Assembly: GCA_902475855.1 (NCBI GenBank) | Contig: CABSBF010000047.1 | Span: 1-13,213 of the forward strand | Length of the DNA: 13,213 nt | Source of the DNA: an uncultured Eubacteriales bacterium | GTDB lineage: Bacteria; Bacillota; Clostridia; Oscillospirales; Oscillospiraceae | Direction: 5' to 3' | Translations under genes and position numbers: made by a program | Part shown: positions 6,689 to 13,191 of the stretch, one piece after another | Layout of the letters: every line of letters starts with the position of its first letter | How positions within the stretch are numbered: position 1 is the stretch's first letter | The notes under the pieces: generated by a model | What the model was told of the DNA's origin: nothing | Seen by the model: only the letters and a program-made list of their open reading frames with translations | Databases searched by the model: none

Positions 6689-7771
6689 TTATTTCGCGTT
6701 GCAGCGCTCGCGCACGGACGCAACGGAAAGTACGGGGTTGATGGTCTCCGCGCCCTCTACGGCGATGGACGCGGCAGCGGAGGCGGCCGCAGCCGTTCCG
6801 CGCAGGTCGGTTCCCTCCAGATATGCCCATGCGAGGGCAGCCATGAAGGCGTCGCCCGCGCCGGTGGCGTTGGCCATCTTTGCCGGGAAACAGGGCTGAT
6901 GAACGGCGCCGCTGCGGTCGGCGGCAAAGACGCCGTCCGCGCCGAGGGAGATAAACACACGGTGCATACCGGTGTCCAGAAGCGTCTGCGCCGCGCGGTG
7001 CAGGCTGTCCTCATCCGTGATCTTCACGCCGGACAGGAGCTCCGCCTCGATGCGGTTTGGCTTGAGGGTGTGAATCTTCCCGAGAACGCCGCGCAGCTTT
7101 TCTGCCTTGCTCGTCGAAACCGGATCGACAAAGAGCGGCGCGGTGCAGTGATTGGCAAGGTAGACCAGCGAAGCCTCCGGCAGATTCGCATCCGCCACGA
7201 TGACCTGCGCGCGGTTGAGCAGGTTGAGATTCGCGGCGAAATACTCCGGGCGCAGCTTTTCGCAGATCTCCATGTCCGAAACAGCCAGGGCCATATCACC
7301 GTCGCTGTCATTCAGAAACAGATAGGTGGAGGTCGTTCCGCCGGGCACCTGAAGCGCATGACTGATGTCAATGCCCAGCTCCCCGCAGGAGGCCGCAATG
7401 CGCTGCGCATAGAGGTCGTCGCCAAAGGCAGTAAGAAAACGGACATCCACACCGAGCAGGCTCATATTGTGCGCAATGTTCCGGCCGACGCCGCCCAGGC
7501 TGGTCGTGACCCGGCCGGGATTGGAATCCCTGGCGATCATGGGGGCAAAGGAGCGTCCGCCGATGTCCACGTTCACGCCGCCCGCAACAACCGCATAGGT
7601 GCCGGAACGAAGAACATAGCCCTTCCCCGCAATATAGCCCTTTTTCATCAGATTGGAAATATGCACGGCCACGGACGAGCGCGTAATTCCCGCGCGTTCC
7701 GCCAGCGCCTCCTGCGAGATCATCGGATCTGCTTCGATCCATTGCAGAAGCTGCCGTTCCCGCTGCGTCAT
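6689..7771 (-). CDS. psuK: Pseudouridine kinase (PfkB family) with N-terminal HTH
   Basis: A 360-residue fusion. Residues 1-55 are a winged-helix HTH (QRERQLLQWIEADP, then recognition region AGITRSSVAVHISNLMKKGY). Residues 58-355 are a PfkB/ribokinase-fold sugar kinase, with signature 1 around SLGGVGRNIAHNMSLLG (91-107) and signature 2 NATGAGDAF (301-309, catalytic base D307). Directly upstream of psuG, the substrate is most likely pseudouridine, phosphorylated at 5'. E. coli PsuK lacks the HTH, while the E. coli paralogue YeiI has one, so the same domain order exists elsewhere. The HTH suggests DNA binding, possibly at its own promoter, which carries a repeated motif over the -10. The start fits AGGTGGTGAT upstream. 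The kinase assignment is by context plus family; another nucleoside is possible. Confidence 0.9.
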   Translation of the reverse strand: MTQRERQLLQWIEADPMISQEALAERAGITRSSVAVHISNLMKKGYIAGKGYVLRSGTYAVVAGGVNVDIGGRSFAPMIARDSNPGRVTTSLGGVGRNIAHNMSLLGVDVRFLTAFGDDLYAQRIAASCGELGIDISHALQVPGGTTSTYLFLNDSDGDMALAVSDMEICEKLRPEYFAANLNLLNRAQVIVADANLPEASLVYLANHCTAPLFVDPVSTSKAEKLRGVLGKIHTLKPNRIEAELLSGVKITDEDSLHRAAQTLLDTGMHRVFISLGADGVFAADRSGAVHQPCFPAKMANATGAGDAFMAALAWAYLEGTDLRGTAAAASAAASIAVEGAETINPVLSVASVRERCNAK

Positions 7772-7783
7772 GGTATCACCACC

Positions 7784-7818
7784 TAAATATTAGCTTATTC
7801 TCTAATCTAATGCTTATT
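7784..7818 (-). repeat. Repeated motif over the psuKG -10 and leader, candidate operator
   Basis: On the - strand AATAAGC occurs twice, 19 bases apart (7812-7818 overlapping the -10, and 7793-7799 in the leader); each is followed by an A/T-rich TTAG or TAAT stretch. ATTAG and CTAAT also form an inverted pair around the spacer. A factor bound here would block the promoter. The HTH of PsuK is the obvious local candidate, but that is inference. Confidence 0.4.
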
Positions 7819-7843
7819 ATAGCAACGTCTCCGCATTTGTCAA
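7816..7843 (-). promoter_or_regulatory. psuKG promoter
   Basis: On the - strand a perfect -35 TTGACA (7838-7843) and perfect -10 TATAAT (7816-7821) are separated by 16 bases, about 45 bases before the psuK ATG. This is the best sigma-A-type match in the window. The -35 box overlaps the TGA stop of nudC (7840-7842). Confidence 0.88.
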
Positions 7844-8658
7844 GGGGTGTGTCCGCCGTTTTTACGAAAATATTCGATCATTTCTCCGGTCAGGCTGATG
7901 TCAGAGTGGTCATCCGGCAGTTCTTCCCGCTTGAACCACTGCGCCAGGGCCAGCTCGCCGTCCTGAAGCCGCGGGGTCGGGTCGCCGTCGAGATCACAGA
8001 AGAAGCCCATCAGCAGGCTGTCCGTCAGCACCCACGGCTGAGATTTATAAAAGCGGAGGTTCTTCACGCGCAGTCCCGTCTCCTCCCAGACTTCGCGGTG
8101 TACGGTATCCTCCACGCGCTCCCCGATCTCGCAGAAGCCCGCCACCAGCGCAAACCGCCGAAAAGCGCGGCCGGCATATTTGGTCAGAAGCAGGCGATCG
8201 CCATCCGTGATGGCCACGATCACCGCCGGATTGATGCGGGGATAGACCACCGCGCCGCACTTCGGGCAGCAGAGGGCACGTTCGGCAGCGCTGTCCTGCA
8301 TTTCTGCGCCGCAGCCGCCGCAGAACCGGTTTGCCGCATACCAGCGGTGCAGTGTTTCTCCGACCGCGCAGGCAAAGGCCGTTTCCCGCGGCAGGGCATA
8401 GCGATACTCCGCTGATGGCAGAAAGCGCAGGCCGTTTCCCTCCTCCGGCGGCTGCTCGGCCAGAAAATAATGTGTGTCGTCTATGGAAAAGGCATAGCGC
8501 GCCCTTGTCTCCGGAAAATCGCCGCAGTGCGGCAGCAGCAGCGCGTCCACCGCGGAAAGGACGGCGTTGCCGTGATAGGCAAGCAGAATGTCCTCCGGCT
8601 GCGGCGCAAGGCTGCGGAACTCATTGTGATAAACATGCGGAAAAATATCCTGTATCAT
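7840..8658 (-). CDS. nudC: NAD+ diphosphatase, NudC-type Nudix hydrolase
   Basis: A 272-residue cytoplasmic enzyme expected to split NAD(H) into NMN(H) and AMP; NudC relatives also remove NAD caps from RNA 5' ends. An N-terminal domain (1-108) is followed by a zinc ribbon with C113, C116, C131 and C134, then the Nudix box G174-L196 (GFCEIGE through REVWEETGL; metal-binding E189, E192, E193). After the box comes SQPWVLTDS (206-214), the place of the NudC hallmark SQPWPFPxS; the central PFP is VLT here, so specificity may be shifted. Start ATG at 8658 is chosen because it overlaps the upstream gene's stop (ATGA) and has GGAGG 8 bases before it; the longer frame to 8742 lies inside that gene. 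Co-transcribed with the GNAT gene. Confidence 0.93.
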   Translation of the reverse strand: MIQDIFPHVYHNEFRSLAPQPEDILLAYHGNAVLSAVDALLLPHCGDFPETRARYAFSIDDTHYFLAEQPPEEGNGLRFLPSAEYRYALPRETAFACAVGETLHRWYAANRFCGGCGAEMQDSAAERALCCPKCGAVVYPRINPAVIVAITDGDRLLLTKYAGRAFRRFALVAGFCEIGERVEDTVHREVWEETGLRVKNLRFYKSQPWVLTDSLLMGFFCDLDGDPTPRLQDGELALAQWFKREELPDDHSDISLTGEMIEYFRKNGGHTP

Positions 8659-9191
8659 TCTACATTCCTCCATGAAATCGGGAAGTCCTCCGGCGCTCCC
8701 AGCGGCTGCAATTCCTTTTCCAGCCAGGTCGTAGCGTACCACTGCCCGTTTTTATAGCCCGTCTCCGGGAAAAATGCAGCGGTGCGATACCCCAGTGCCC
8801 TGTGGAAGGCGAGCGAGGCTTCATTGGCGGAGGTGACAACGGCATATGCCTTTCGGTAGCCCTGCTTCCGCAGGAGCGCTTCGACGCGGGCATAGAGCTG
8901 TCTTCCCACGCCGCGGCCCCGCACCTGTGCAGCCAGATAGCAGGAAATCTCCGCGCACCAGCGATAGGCCGTGCGCTCGAAGGGCAGCCCCGCATAGGCA
9001 TAGCCCAGGACTTCCCCGTTTTCCTCCCACACAAGCCATGGAAACTGCACCGTGTGCTCCTCCAGGCGGCGGGTAAACTCCTCCCGCGTGGGCACCTCGT
9101 ATTCAAAGCTGACCGCCGTTTCCCGGACAAAATAGGCATAGATCGCCAGCATGGCCGGAACATCTGCCGCGGCCGCGTTGCGAATCGACAT
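8655..9191 (-). CDS. GNAT N-acetyltransferase, MnaT/phosphinothricin-acetyltransferase-like
   Basis: A 178-residue acetyltransferase using acetyl-CoA. The family traits are IRNAAAADVPAMLAIYAYFV at the start, an A-V-SFE motif (26-30), LGYAYAG (62-68), the CoA pyrophosphate-binding loop V-RGRGVG (90-96), and the closing block NEASLAFHRALGY followed by GYKNGQWY. This order matches the Pat/Bar/YncA (MnaT) subgroup, which acetylates methionine sulfoximine, phosphinothricin or free amino acids; the real substrate is unknown. Two adjacent ATGs (9194 and 9191) are possible; I prefer 9191 for its better distance from GAGGTG (9197-9202). It comes first in a two-gene unit and its TGA overlaps the nudC ATG. 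I found no convincing promoter; TATGAT lies upstream without a -35. Confidence 0.88.
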   Translation of the reverse strand: MSIRNAAAADVPAMLAIYAYFVRETAVSFEYEVPTREEFTRRLEEHTVQFPWLVWEENGEVLGYAYAGLPFERTAYRWCAEISCYLAAQVRGRGVGRQLYARVEALLRKQGYRKAYAVVTSANEASLAFHRALGYRTAAFFPETGYKNGQWYATTWLEKELQPLGAPEDFPISWRNVE

Positions 9192-9261
9192 CATACCACC
9201 TCTTTCTGCTCCCCATCTTATCATATTCTTCGGGGAAAACCAGCCCTTCGCCGGAATTTCC

Positions 9262-9289
9262 TTGCAAATTTCTTTCCTTCTGGTATACT
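9262..9289 (+). promoter_or_regulatory. Promoter of the FUSC-like gene
   Basis: TTGCAA (9262-9267) and TATACT (9284-9289) are separated by 16 bases, each one or two bases from consensus, about 35 bases before the ATG at 9323. It lies in the divergent region shared with the GNAT gene. Confidence 0.7.
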
Positions 9290-9322
9290 GAAAACAGAAC
9301 ATCGGAAAGGACTGCCGTTTTT

Positions 9323-10231
9323 ATGACCCGCTGGAAGCATTTTCCACTCGGCCTGCGCACCCTCAAAACCGGCATTGCCATCACGCTGGCGGTGCTGCTC
9401 GTGCGCCTTTTTGTAACGGACTCCCTGTCCGTCTTTTACGCTGCCTTCGGCTCGCTCATTGCCATGGAGCGCACCTTCTCCGGCTCGCTCAAGCAGGCGC
9501 TCAGCCAGCTCATCGGAGTTGTTGCCGGTACCGTTCTCGGCTCCGTATCACTGCTGCTCTTCCCGAGCGCCGCGCCCGCCTGGGCGGTCGGGCTGGGCGT
9601 AGTGCTTCTGCTGCTGCTGTGCAACGTGCTCAAGCTCAATTTCGTGGCTTCGTTTTCCTGCATCATTTTTCTCTCCGCCAGCCTGACGCCCTCGGACAAC
9701 ATCCTGCGCGACTCGCTGTTTCGCCTGCGCGACACCGCCGTCGGCATTTCCGTAGCGCTGGTCGTCAACGCCGTGATCGTTCCCTACAATAACACTGCGC
9801 GTATCCGTTCTCTTTTGACGCAGCTTCGCTCGCAGATCCCACAGCTTGTCGAAAGTATCGTGGTCTACGAACGCTTTCCCGAACTTCAGCCCGTCATAGA
9901 GCTGCTGCGATGCATCGACCGGGAGCTGAAGCTCTATCACAACCAGCGTTTCTTCCACCGAAGGCACGACGAAGAGGCCTCTCTGCGCGGCTGCCGCCAG
10001 CTTGCCGGGCGGATGGTCGAGGAGCTGGAAGCCATCTGCGGCATGGACACCATGGGCGATCTTTCGACCGAAAACGCCGAAACCATGCGCACGCTCGGCA
10101 TGGCCATCCCGGAAGCGGGCATCGCCGGCCGCAAATGCACGCGGCATGACACCATCGTGATGAACTACCATCTGGAAAAGCTGCTCGCAGCCTGCCGCTA
10201 CCTCACAGAGCTGATGGAACCCTCGGAATAA
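9323..10231 (+). CDS. FUSC/aromatic acid exporter-like membrane protein
   Basis: A 302-residue protein. The first half is a membrane domain with about six helices (roughly 14-32, 36-50, 60-80, 86-104, 107-122, 136-154). The second half (155-302) is a soluble, mostly helical cytoplasmic domain. The phrase FGSLIAMERTFSGSLKQAL after helix two and RLRDTAVGISVALVVNAVIVP before the soluble part are typical of the ArAE_1/FUSC family (relatives of B. subtilis YgaE/YqjA and E. coli AaeB). Members are thought to export aromatic acids or similar organic anions, but most, including this one, have no proven substrate. It has its own promoter, a GGAAAGG ribosome site about 12 bases upstream, and is followed by a hairpin that also holds the next gene's ribosome site. 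Confidence 0.85.
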   Translation: MTRWKHFPLGLRTLKTGIAITLAVLLVRLFVTDSLSVFYAAFGSLIAMERTFSGSLKQALSQLIGVVAGTVLGSVSLLLFPSAAPAWAVGLGVVLLLLLCNVLKLNFVASFSCIIFLSASLTPSDNILRDSLFRLRDTAVGISVALVVNAVIVPYNNTARIRSLLTQLRSQIPQLVESIVVYERFPELQPVIELLRCIDRELKLYHNQRFFHRRHDEEASLRGCRQLAGRMVEELEAICGMDTMGDLSTENAETMRTLGMAIPEAGIAGRKCTRHDTIVMNYHLEKLLAACRYLTELMEPSE

Positions 10232-10233
10232 AG

Positions 10234-10274
10234 TGATCCCCTCCGGCATAGATTGCAGCGGAGGGGATCATTTT
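10234..10274 (+). terminator. Terminator-like hairpin that masks the M14 ribosome site
   Basis: A perfect 12-bp stem (TGATCCCCTCCG at 10234-10245, complement at 10259-10270) with a 13-base loop starts 3 bases after the FUSC stop and is followed by TTTT (10271-10274). The 3' arm contains GGAGGGG, which is the only ribosome site for the TTG start at 10273. The hairpin can therefore act as terminator of the first gene, as a lid on the second, or both. Confidence 0.7.
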
Positions 10275-11472
10275 GACTTTGACTGAGCTTGCCCTACGCC
10301 GTGCCGGGGCGGAAAATTTGCAGGAATTCCAGAGCCGTGAGGGGCTGTACCCCTCCGGCCGGGACGATATTCTCACCATGCAGCGGCTTTCGCCGTATCT
10401 GCTGGGCTTTGAGCGCTACATGGTCAAGCCCGGCGACAGCTACTACCGGCTGGCGCGCGCCTTCGGTACCAGCGTGCGCGCCATCCTGACGGCAAATCCG
10501 AATCAGGATCCGAGCCGCCTGACGGTCGGGCAATATCTGAATCTTCCCTACGGTTTTCCCGTCGTGCCGACGGACATTCCATTTACCTCAGAGCTTTTGC
10601 AGGTCTGCATTCAGGGGCTGACGGTGCGCTACCCCTTTCTTTCCCGCCGGACCATTGCCGCGACGCTCTACCGTCGTCCGGTCACCGCGCTGAGCATCGG
10701 CACGGGCCCGCGTGCCGTGCTCTATAACGCCAGCCATCATGCAAACGAGTGGATCACGACGCCGGTCCTGATGAAGTTCCTGGAGGAGTACGCTCACGCG
10801 GTCAGCGTAAACGGCCGCATTTTCGGCATGGATGCACAGCGTCTCTTTCAGCAGACGCGGCTGTATCTCGTTCCCATGGTAAATCCGGACGGCGTCGATC
10901 TGGTCACGGGTGCCAGCGCGCCCGGCACAGAGCAGTACGAAGCTGCCCGGCGCATTGCCGCAAACTTTCCGGACATTCCCTTCCCCGGCGGCTGGAAGGC
11001 CAATCTTTCCGGCGTCGATCTGAATCTCAACTACCCCGCCGAATGGGAACAGGCGCGGAAAAATAAATTTGCACTTGGCTTCACCGGGCCTGCGCCGCGC
11101 GATTATGTCGGCGGCAGTCCGCTCGATCAGCCCGAAAGTGCCGGTATGGCAGGTCTGACCCGGCTGGTCGATCCGTGTCTGACGCTCTCCTATCACACAC
11201 AGGGCGAGGTAATCTATTGGAAATTTCTGGATCTGATGCCGGAGGGCGCGGCAGAAATCGCCCGGAAATTTGCGGAGGTCAGCGGCTATAGCCCGGAGGA
11301 TACGCCAGTTGCTTCCGGCTTTGCCGGGTATAAGGACTGGTTTCTTCTCACCTATGACCGCCCCGGCTATACCATAGAAGCCGGTCTGGGGGAGAATCCC
11401 CTGCCGCTGACGCAATTTGATGAGATCTATCGAAGAAATCTCGGGATCCTGACACTGGGTCTGACCATATAA
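10273..11472 (+). CDS. LysM-containing M14 peptidoglycan peptidase (gamma-D-Glu-mDAP type)
   Basis: A 399-residue protein. Residues 48-92 are a LysM cell-wall-binding repeat (YMVKPGDSYYRLARAFG to LTVGQYLNLP). Residues 105-399 are a zinc carboxypeptidase of family M14 with zinc ligands H156 and E159 (SHHANEW) and H308 (LSYHTQGE), and catalytic E369 (YTIEAGLGENP). Relatives such as Bacillus endopeptidase I and YqgT cut the gamma-D-glutamyl-diaminopimelate bond in peptide stems, often in sporulation. The first 45 residues look like a shrunken peptidoglycan-binding domain (LALRRAG, FQSREGLYPSG, LSPYLLG) lacking its middle. There is no signal peptide, so it may act inside the mother cell or on recycled muropeptides. 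The start is TTG (10273); a stop at 10249-10251 excludes any upstream extension. Function is by family. Confidence 0.9.
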   Translation: MTLTELALRRAGAENLQEFQSREGLYPSGRDDILTMQRLSPYLLGFERYMVKPGDSYYRLARAFGTSVRAILTANPNQDPSRLTVGQYLNLPYGFPVVPTDIPFTSELLQVCIQGLTVRYPFLSRRTIAATLYRRPVTALSIGTGPRAVLYNASHHANEWITTPVLMKFLEEYAHAVSVNGRIFGMDAQRLFQQTRLYLVPMVNPDGVDLVTGASAPGTEQYEAARRIAANFPDIPFPGGWKANLSGVDLNLNYPAEWEQARKNKFALGFTGPAPRDYVGGSPLDQPESAGMAGLTRLVDPCLTLSYHTQGEVIYWKFLDLMPEGAAEIARKFAEVSGYSPEDTPVASGFAGYKDWFLLTYDRPGYTIEAGLGENPLPLTQFDEIYRRNLGILTLGLTI

Positions 11473-11474
11473 AA

Positions 11475-11504
11475 CAAGCGCCGCAGGCTGAGCCTGCGGC
11501 GCTT
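11475..11504. repeat. 30-bp palindromic repeat, copy 1 (M14 3' hairpin)
   Basis: A 14-bp perfect stem (AAGCGCCGCAGGCT at 11476-11489 and its complement at 11491-11504) around a single central G. It lies 3 bases after the M14 stop and would act as a 3'-end or terminator hairpin, though only TT follows. An identical 30-base copy, including the preceding C, is at 11761-11790. Confidence 0.85.
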
Positions 11505-11536
11505 CAGCGTGTCGAAAAACCCTTTTCGACACGCTG
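11505..11536. repeat. 14-bp hairpin next to the palindromic repeat
   Basis: The arms CAGCGTGTCGAAAA (11505-11518) and TTTTCGACACGCTG (11523-11536) pair perfectly around a 4-base loop. It follows directly on the palindrome copy 1, so two strong hairpins stand back to back; its purpose is unknown. Confidence 0.8.
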
Positions 11537-11564
11537 ACAGACTGCAAAAAGGTTCGGAAGACAA

Positions 11565-11612
11565 GCAACTCACGCCCGTCGGCGTACATCGGTACGGTAG
11601 GGTGTGAGTTGC
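11565..11612 (+). other. Long structured hairpin in the intergenic element
   Basis: The arms GCAACTCACGCCC (11565-11577) and GGGTGTGAGTTGC (11600-11612) pair over 13 bp with one G:U. Inside, CGTAC (11583-11587) and GTACG (11592-11596) pair around the tetraloop ATCG. The G:U pair is on the + strand RNA side as T opposite G; on the other strand it would be an A:C mismatch, which slightly favours + strand RNA. Confidence 0.6.
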
Positions 11613-11622
11613 GCAGTAAGTC

Positions 11623-11651
11623 AAAATCCTTGCGAAGCAAGCGATTTTTTT
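11623..11651 (+). terminator. Intrinsic terminator inside the intergenic element
   Basis: AAAATC-CTTGC (11623-11633) pairs with GCAAG-(bulged C)-GATTTT (11637-11648) around the triloop GAA, and the T run continues to 11651 (seven T). It is a good + strand terminator and would end M14 read-through or a small RNA starting further left. Confidence 0.65.
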
Positions 11652-11760
11652 AGGCTATAAAGTTCAGAATACTCTGATTTTAAAAATCAAAACGCAGACA
11701 GCAAAAGACCATTAAATAAGTGAACTGATTTTGACGGTTTCGGACTTTTTTGACAGTCTG

Positions 11761-11790
11761 CAAGCGCCGCAGGCTGAGCCTGCGGCGCTT
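11761..11790. repeat. 30-bp palindromic repeat, copy 2 (MATE 3' hairpin)
   Basis: Identical over 30 bases to 11475-11504, with the same 14-bp stem. It lies 9 bases after the stop of the MATE gene, on the - strand, as its 3' hairpin or terminator. The two convergent genes thus end in the same palindrome. Confidence 0.85.
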
Positions 11791-11799
11791 TGGCCTTGA

Positions 11800-13191
11800 T
11801 TATTCGGTTTTCGCAATCTGCGCCGCACTTTTCCTTCGTTTCTTTTCCGCCCGGTCAAATGCATGGATCCAATCGGAAGTAAAGTAGTAAATCAGGAATA
11901 TCAGCGAGCTGACGCTCCAGGTCAATGGGTAGGCGCTGAAGATCATCTCCGGTCTGCCCGGAATAAGCCGCACCATGACCGTGATGTATGTCACACGCAG
12001 CAGGCACCAGGAACACAGCATAACGATCATCGGCGTCATTGGCTTGCCCGCGCCGCGCATGATGCCGGCAATGCAGTGAGAGTAGGCAAGCAGGAAGAAA
12101 AACAGCGATTCCACACGTGCCTGCCGCGTTCCGGCGTCGATGACTCCCGGCTCCTTATTAAAAAAGCCCACAAGAGGCTCCGCAAAGATAAAGAGTCCCA
12201 CGCCGATCAGCTCCGCCAGAATGACCGAACAGAGCGTTCCGATGCGCACGCCCTTGCGGGTGCGCTCATACTGCTTTGCACCGAGGTTCTGGCTGACGAA
12301 GGTCGTCAGACCCATGGCGAAGCAGGTAATTGGCAGGAAGGCAAAGCCCTCCAGCTTGGCGTAGGTGCCGCAGCCGGCGATCACATCGGCCTGAAAGGAA
12401 TTGATATTGCTCTGCACAACTACGTTCGCAAGCGCAATGATGGAATTCTGCATACCGGAGGGCAGACCGTAGCGGATGATCTGCCCCAGCATGGGAAAAT
12501 TGATGCGCAGCTCGCGCCAACTGAGCTGGTAGTCCGCCTTGTCGCGGAAAAGCCGGAGCAGGCACAGAACCAGGCTGAGGAACTGTGAAATGGAGGTCGC
12601 AAGCGCTGCTGCCCACACGCCCCAGTGGAACACGCCGACAAAGAGCAGATCCAGCGCGATGTTCGTCAGGGAGGAGATGATCAGATAGTACAGCGGCCGC
12701 CTGCTGTCGCCCACGGCCTGCAAGATGCCCACGCAGAGATTGTACATGACCACGGCCAGCGCCCCGGCAAAGTACATACGAAAATAGGAAACGGAGTTCG
12801 GCAGCACATCCTCCGGCGTTCCCATGAGCCGCAGGATCTGCGGCGTCAGCAGAACGCCGACCGCCGTGAGAAGCAGACCCGCAAGCAGGCCGGACACGAC
12901 CGTCGTGTGGATTGCCGTGCGCATCTTGGAAACATTTCCCGCGCCGAAGTAGCGTGCGATCACCACGCCCGCGCCGACGGAGATGCCGCCGAAAAAGCCG
13001 ACCAGAAGAAACACCAGGCTGCCGGAGGAGCTGACGGCCGCATATGCGTTTTTATCAAGAAATCTGCCGACGACCCATGCGTCGGCAGTATTATAGAGCT
13101 GCTGAAAAACCTGCCCCAGAAAAATCGGGAACACAAATGCCAGCAGCCCCTTCCAAATTGAGCCTTCGATCAACGAGTTCTTTTCTTTCAT
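11800..13191 (-). CDS. MATE-family efflux transporter
   Basis: A 463-residue membrane protein of usual family length with about twelve helices in two similar halves. The first half starts with KGLLAFVFPIFLGQVFQQLYNTADAWVVGRF type sequence (14-44), the typical MATE opening with the Y-N-T-x-D motif; the second begins around IIRYGLPSGMQNSIIALANVV with the matching GLPSG. VGDSRRPLYYLIISSLTNI (160-178) and its counterpart MRGAGKPMTPMIVML are the conserved post-helix loops. Members export cationic drugs or metabolites, exchanging H+ or Na+; the substrate is unknown. It ends with a basic tail (RAEKKRRKSAAQ). A ribosome site AAAAGGA lies 8 bases before the ATG; the promoter is outside or at the edge of the window. 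It converges with the M14 gene. Confidence 0.93.
   Translation of the reverse strand: MKEKNSLIEGSIWKGLLAFVFPIFLGQVFQQLYNTADAWVVGRFLDKNAYAAVSSSGSLVFLLVGFFGGISVGAGVVIARYFGAGNVSKMRTAIHTTVVSGLLAGLLLTAVGVLLTPQILRLMGTPEDVLPNSVSYFRMYFAGALAVVMYNLCVGILQAVGDSRRPLYYLIISSLTNIALDLLFVGVFHWGVWAAALATSISQFLSLVLCLLRLFRDKADYQLSWRELRINFPMLGQIIRYGLPSGMQNSIIALANVVVQSNINSFQADVIAGCGTYAKLEGFAFLPITCFAMGLTTFVSQNLGAKQYERTRKGVRIGTLCSVILAELIGVGLFIFAEPLVGFFNKEPGVIDAGTRQARVESLFFFLLAYSHCIAGIMRGAGKPMTPMIVMLCSWCLLRVTYITVMVRLIPGRPEMIFSAYPLTWSVSSLIFLIYYFTSDWIHAFDRAEKKRRKSAAQIAKTE

Larger units (their letters stand above)
11538..11760. mobile_element. MITE-like element with imperfect terminal inverted repeats
   Basis: The block of 223 bp begins CAGACTGCAAAAAGGTTCGG (11538-11557) and its other end, read on the - strand from 11760, begins CAGACTGTCAAAAAAGTCCG; with two single-base gaps about 19 of 23 positions agree. 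No protein gene fits inside. It holds a long hairpin (11565-11612), a terminator-like stem (11623-11651) and an AT-rich half with short inverted repeats (AGTTCA 11661-11666, TGAACT 11721-11726). No clear short target duplication is visible, but the 30-bp palindromes stand just outside each end. It could be a non-autonomous transposon or a structured RNA gene. Confidence 0.45.

Noticed and set aside
6660..6830. A 57-codon N-terminal extension of PsuG
   Set aside because: It lies out of frame within psuK, is Arg-rich and non-homologous, while the ATG at 6659 has a ribosome site and matches family length.
6677..7786. A 369-codon + strand frame
   Set aside because: Antisense to psuK, whose motifs and start are clear; composition is not protein-like.
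11427..11624. A 65-codon - strand frame (contains PYRCTPTGVSCLSS)
   Set aside because: It reads through the hairpins of the repeat unit; stems rather than codons explain the sequence.
10588..11640. A 350-codon - strand frame crossing the M14 gene and the intergenic hairpins
   Set aside because: It is antisense to a well-conserved zinc peptidase, and its start lies in the repeat block.
11667..11740. AT-rich part of the intergenic unit as an origin or att site
   Set aside because: Only short inverted repeats are present, with no iterons, DnaA boxes or recombinase gene nearby.
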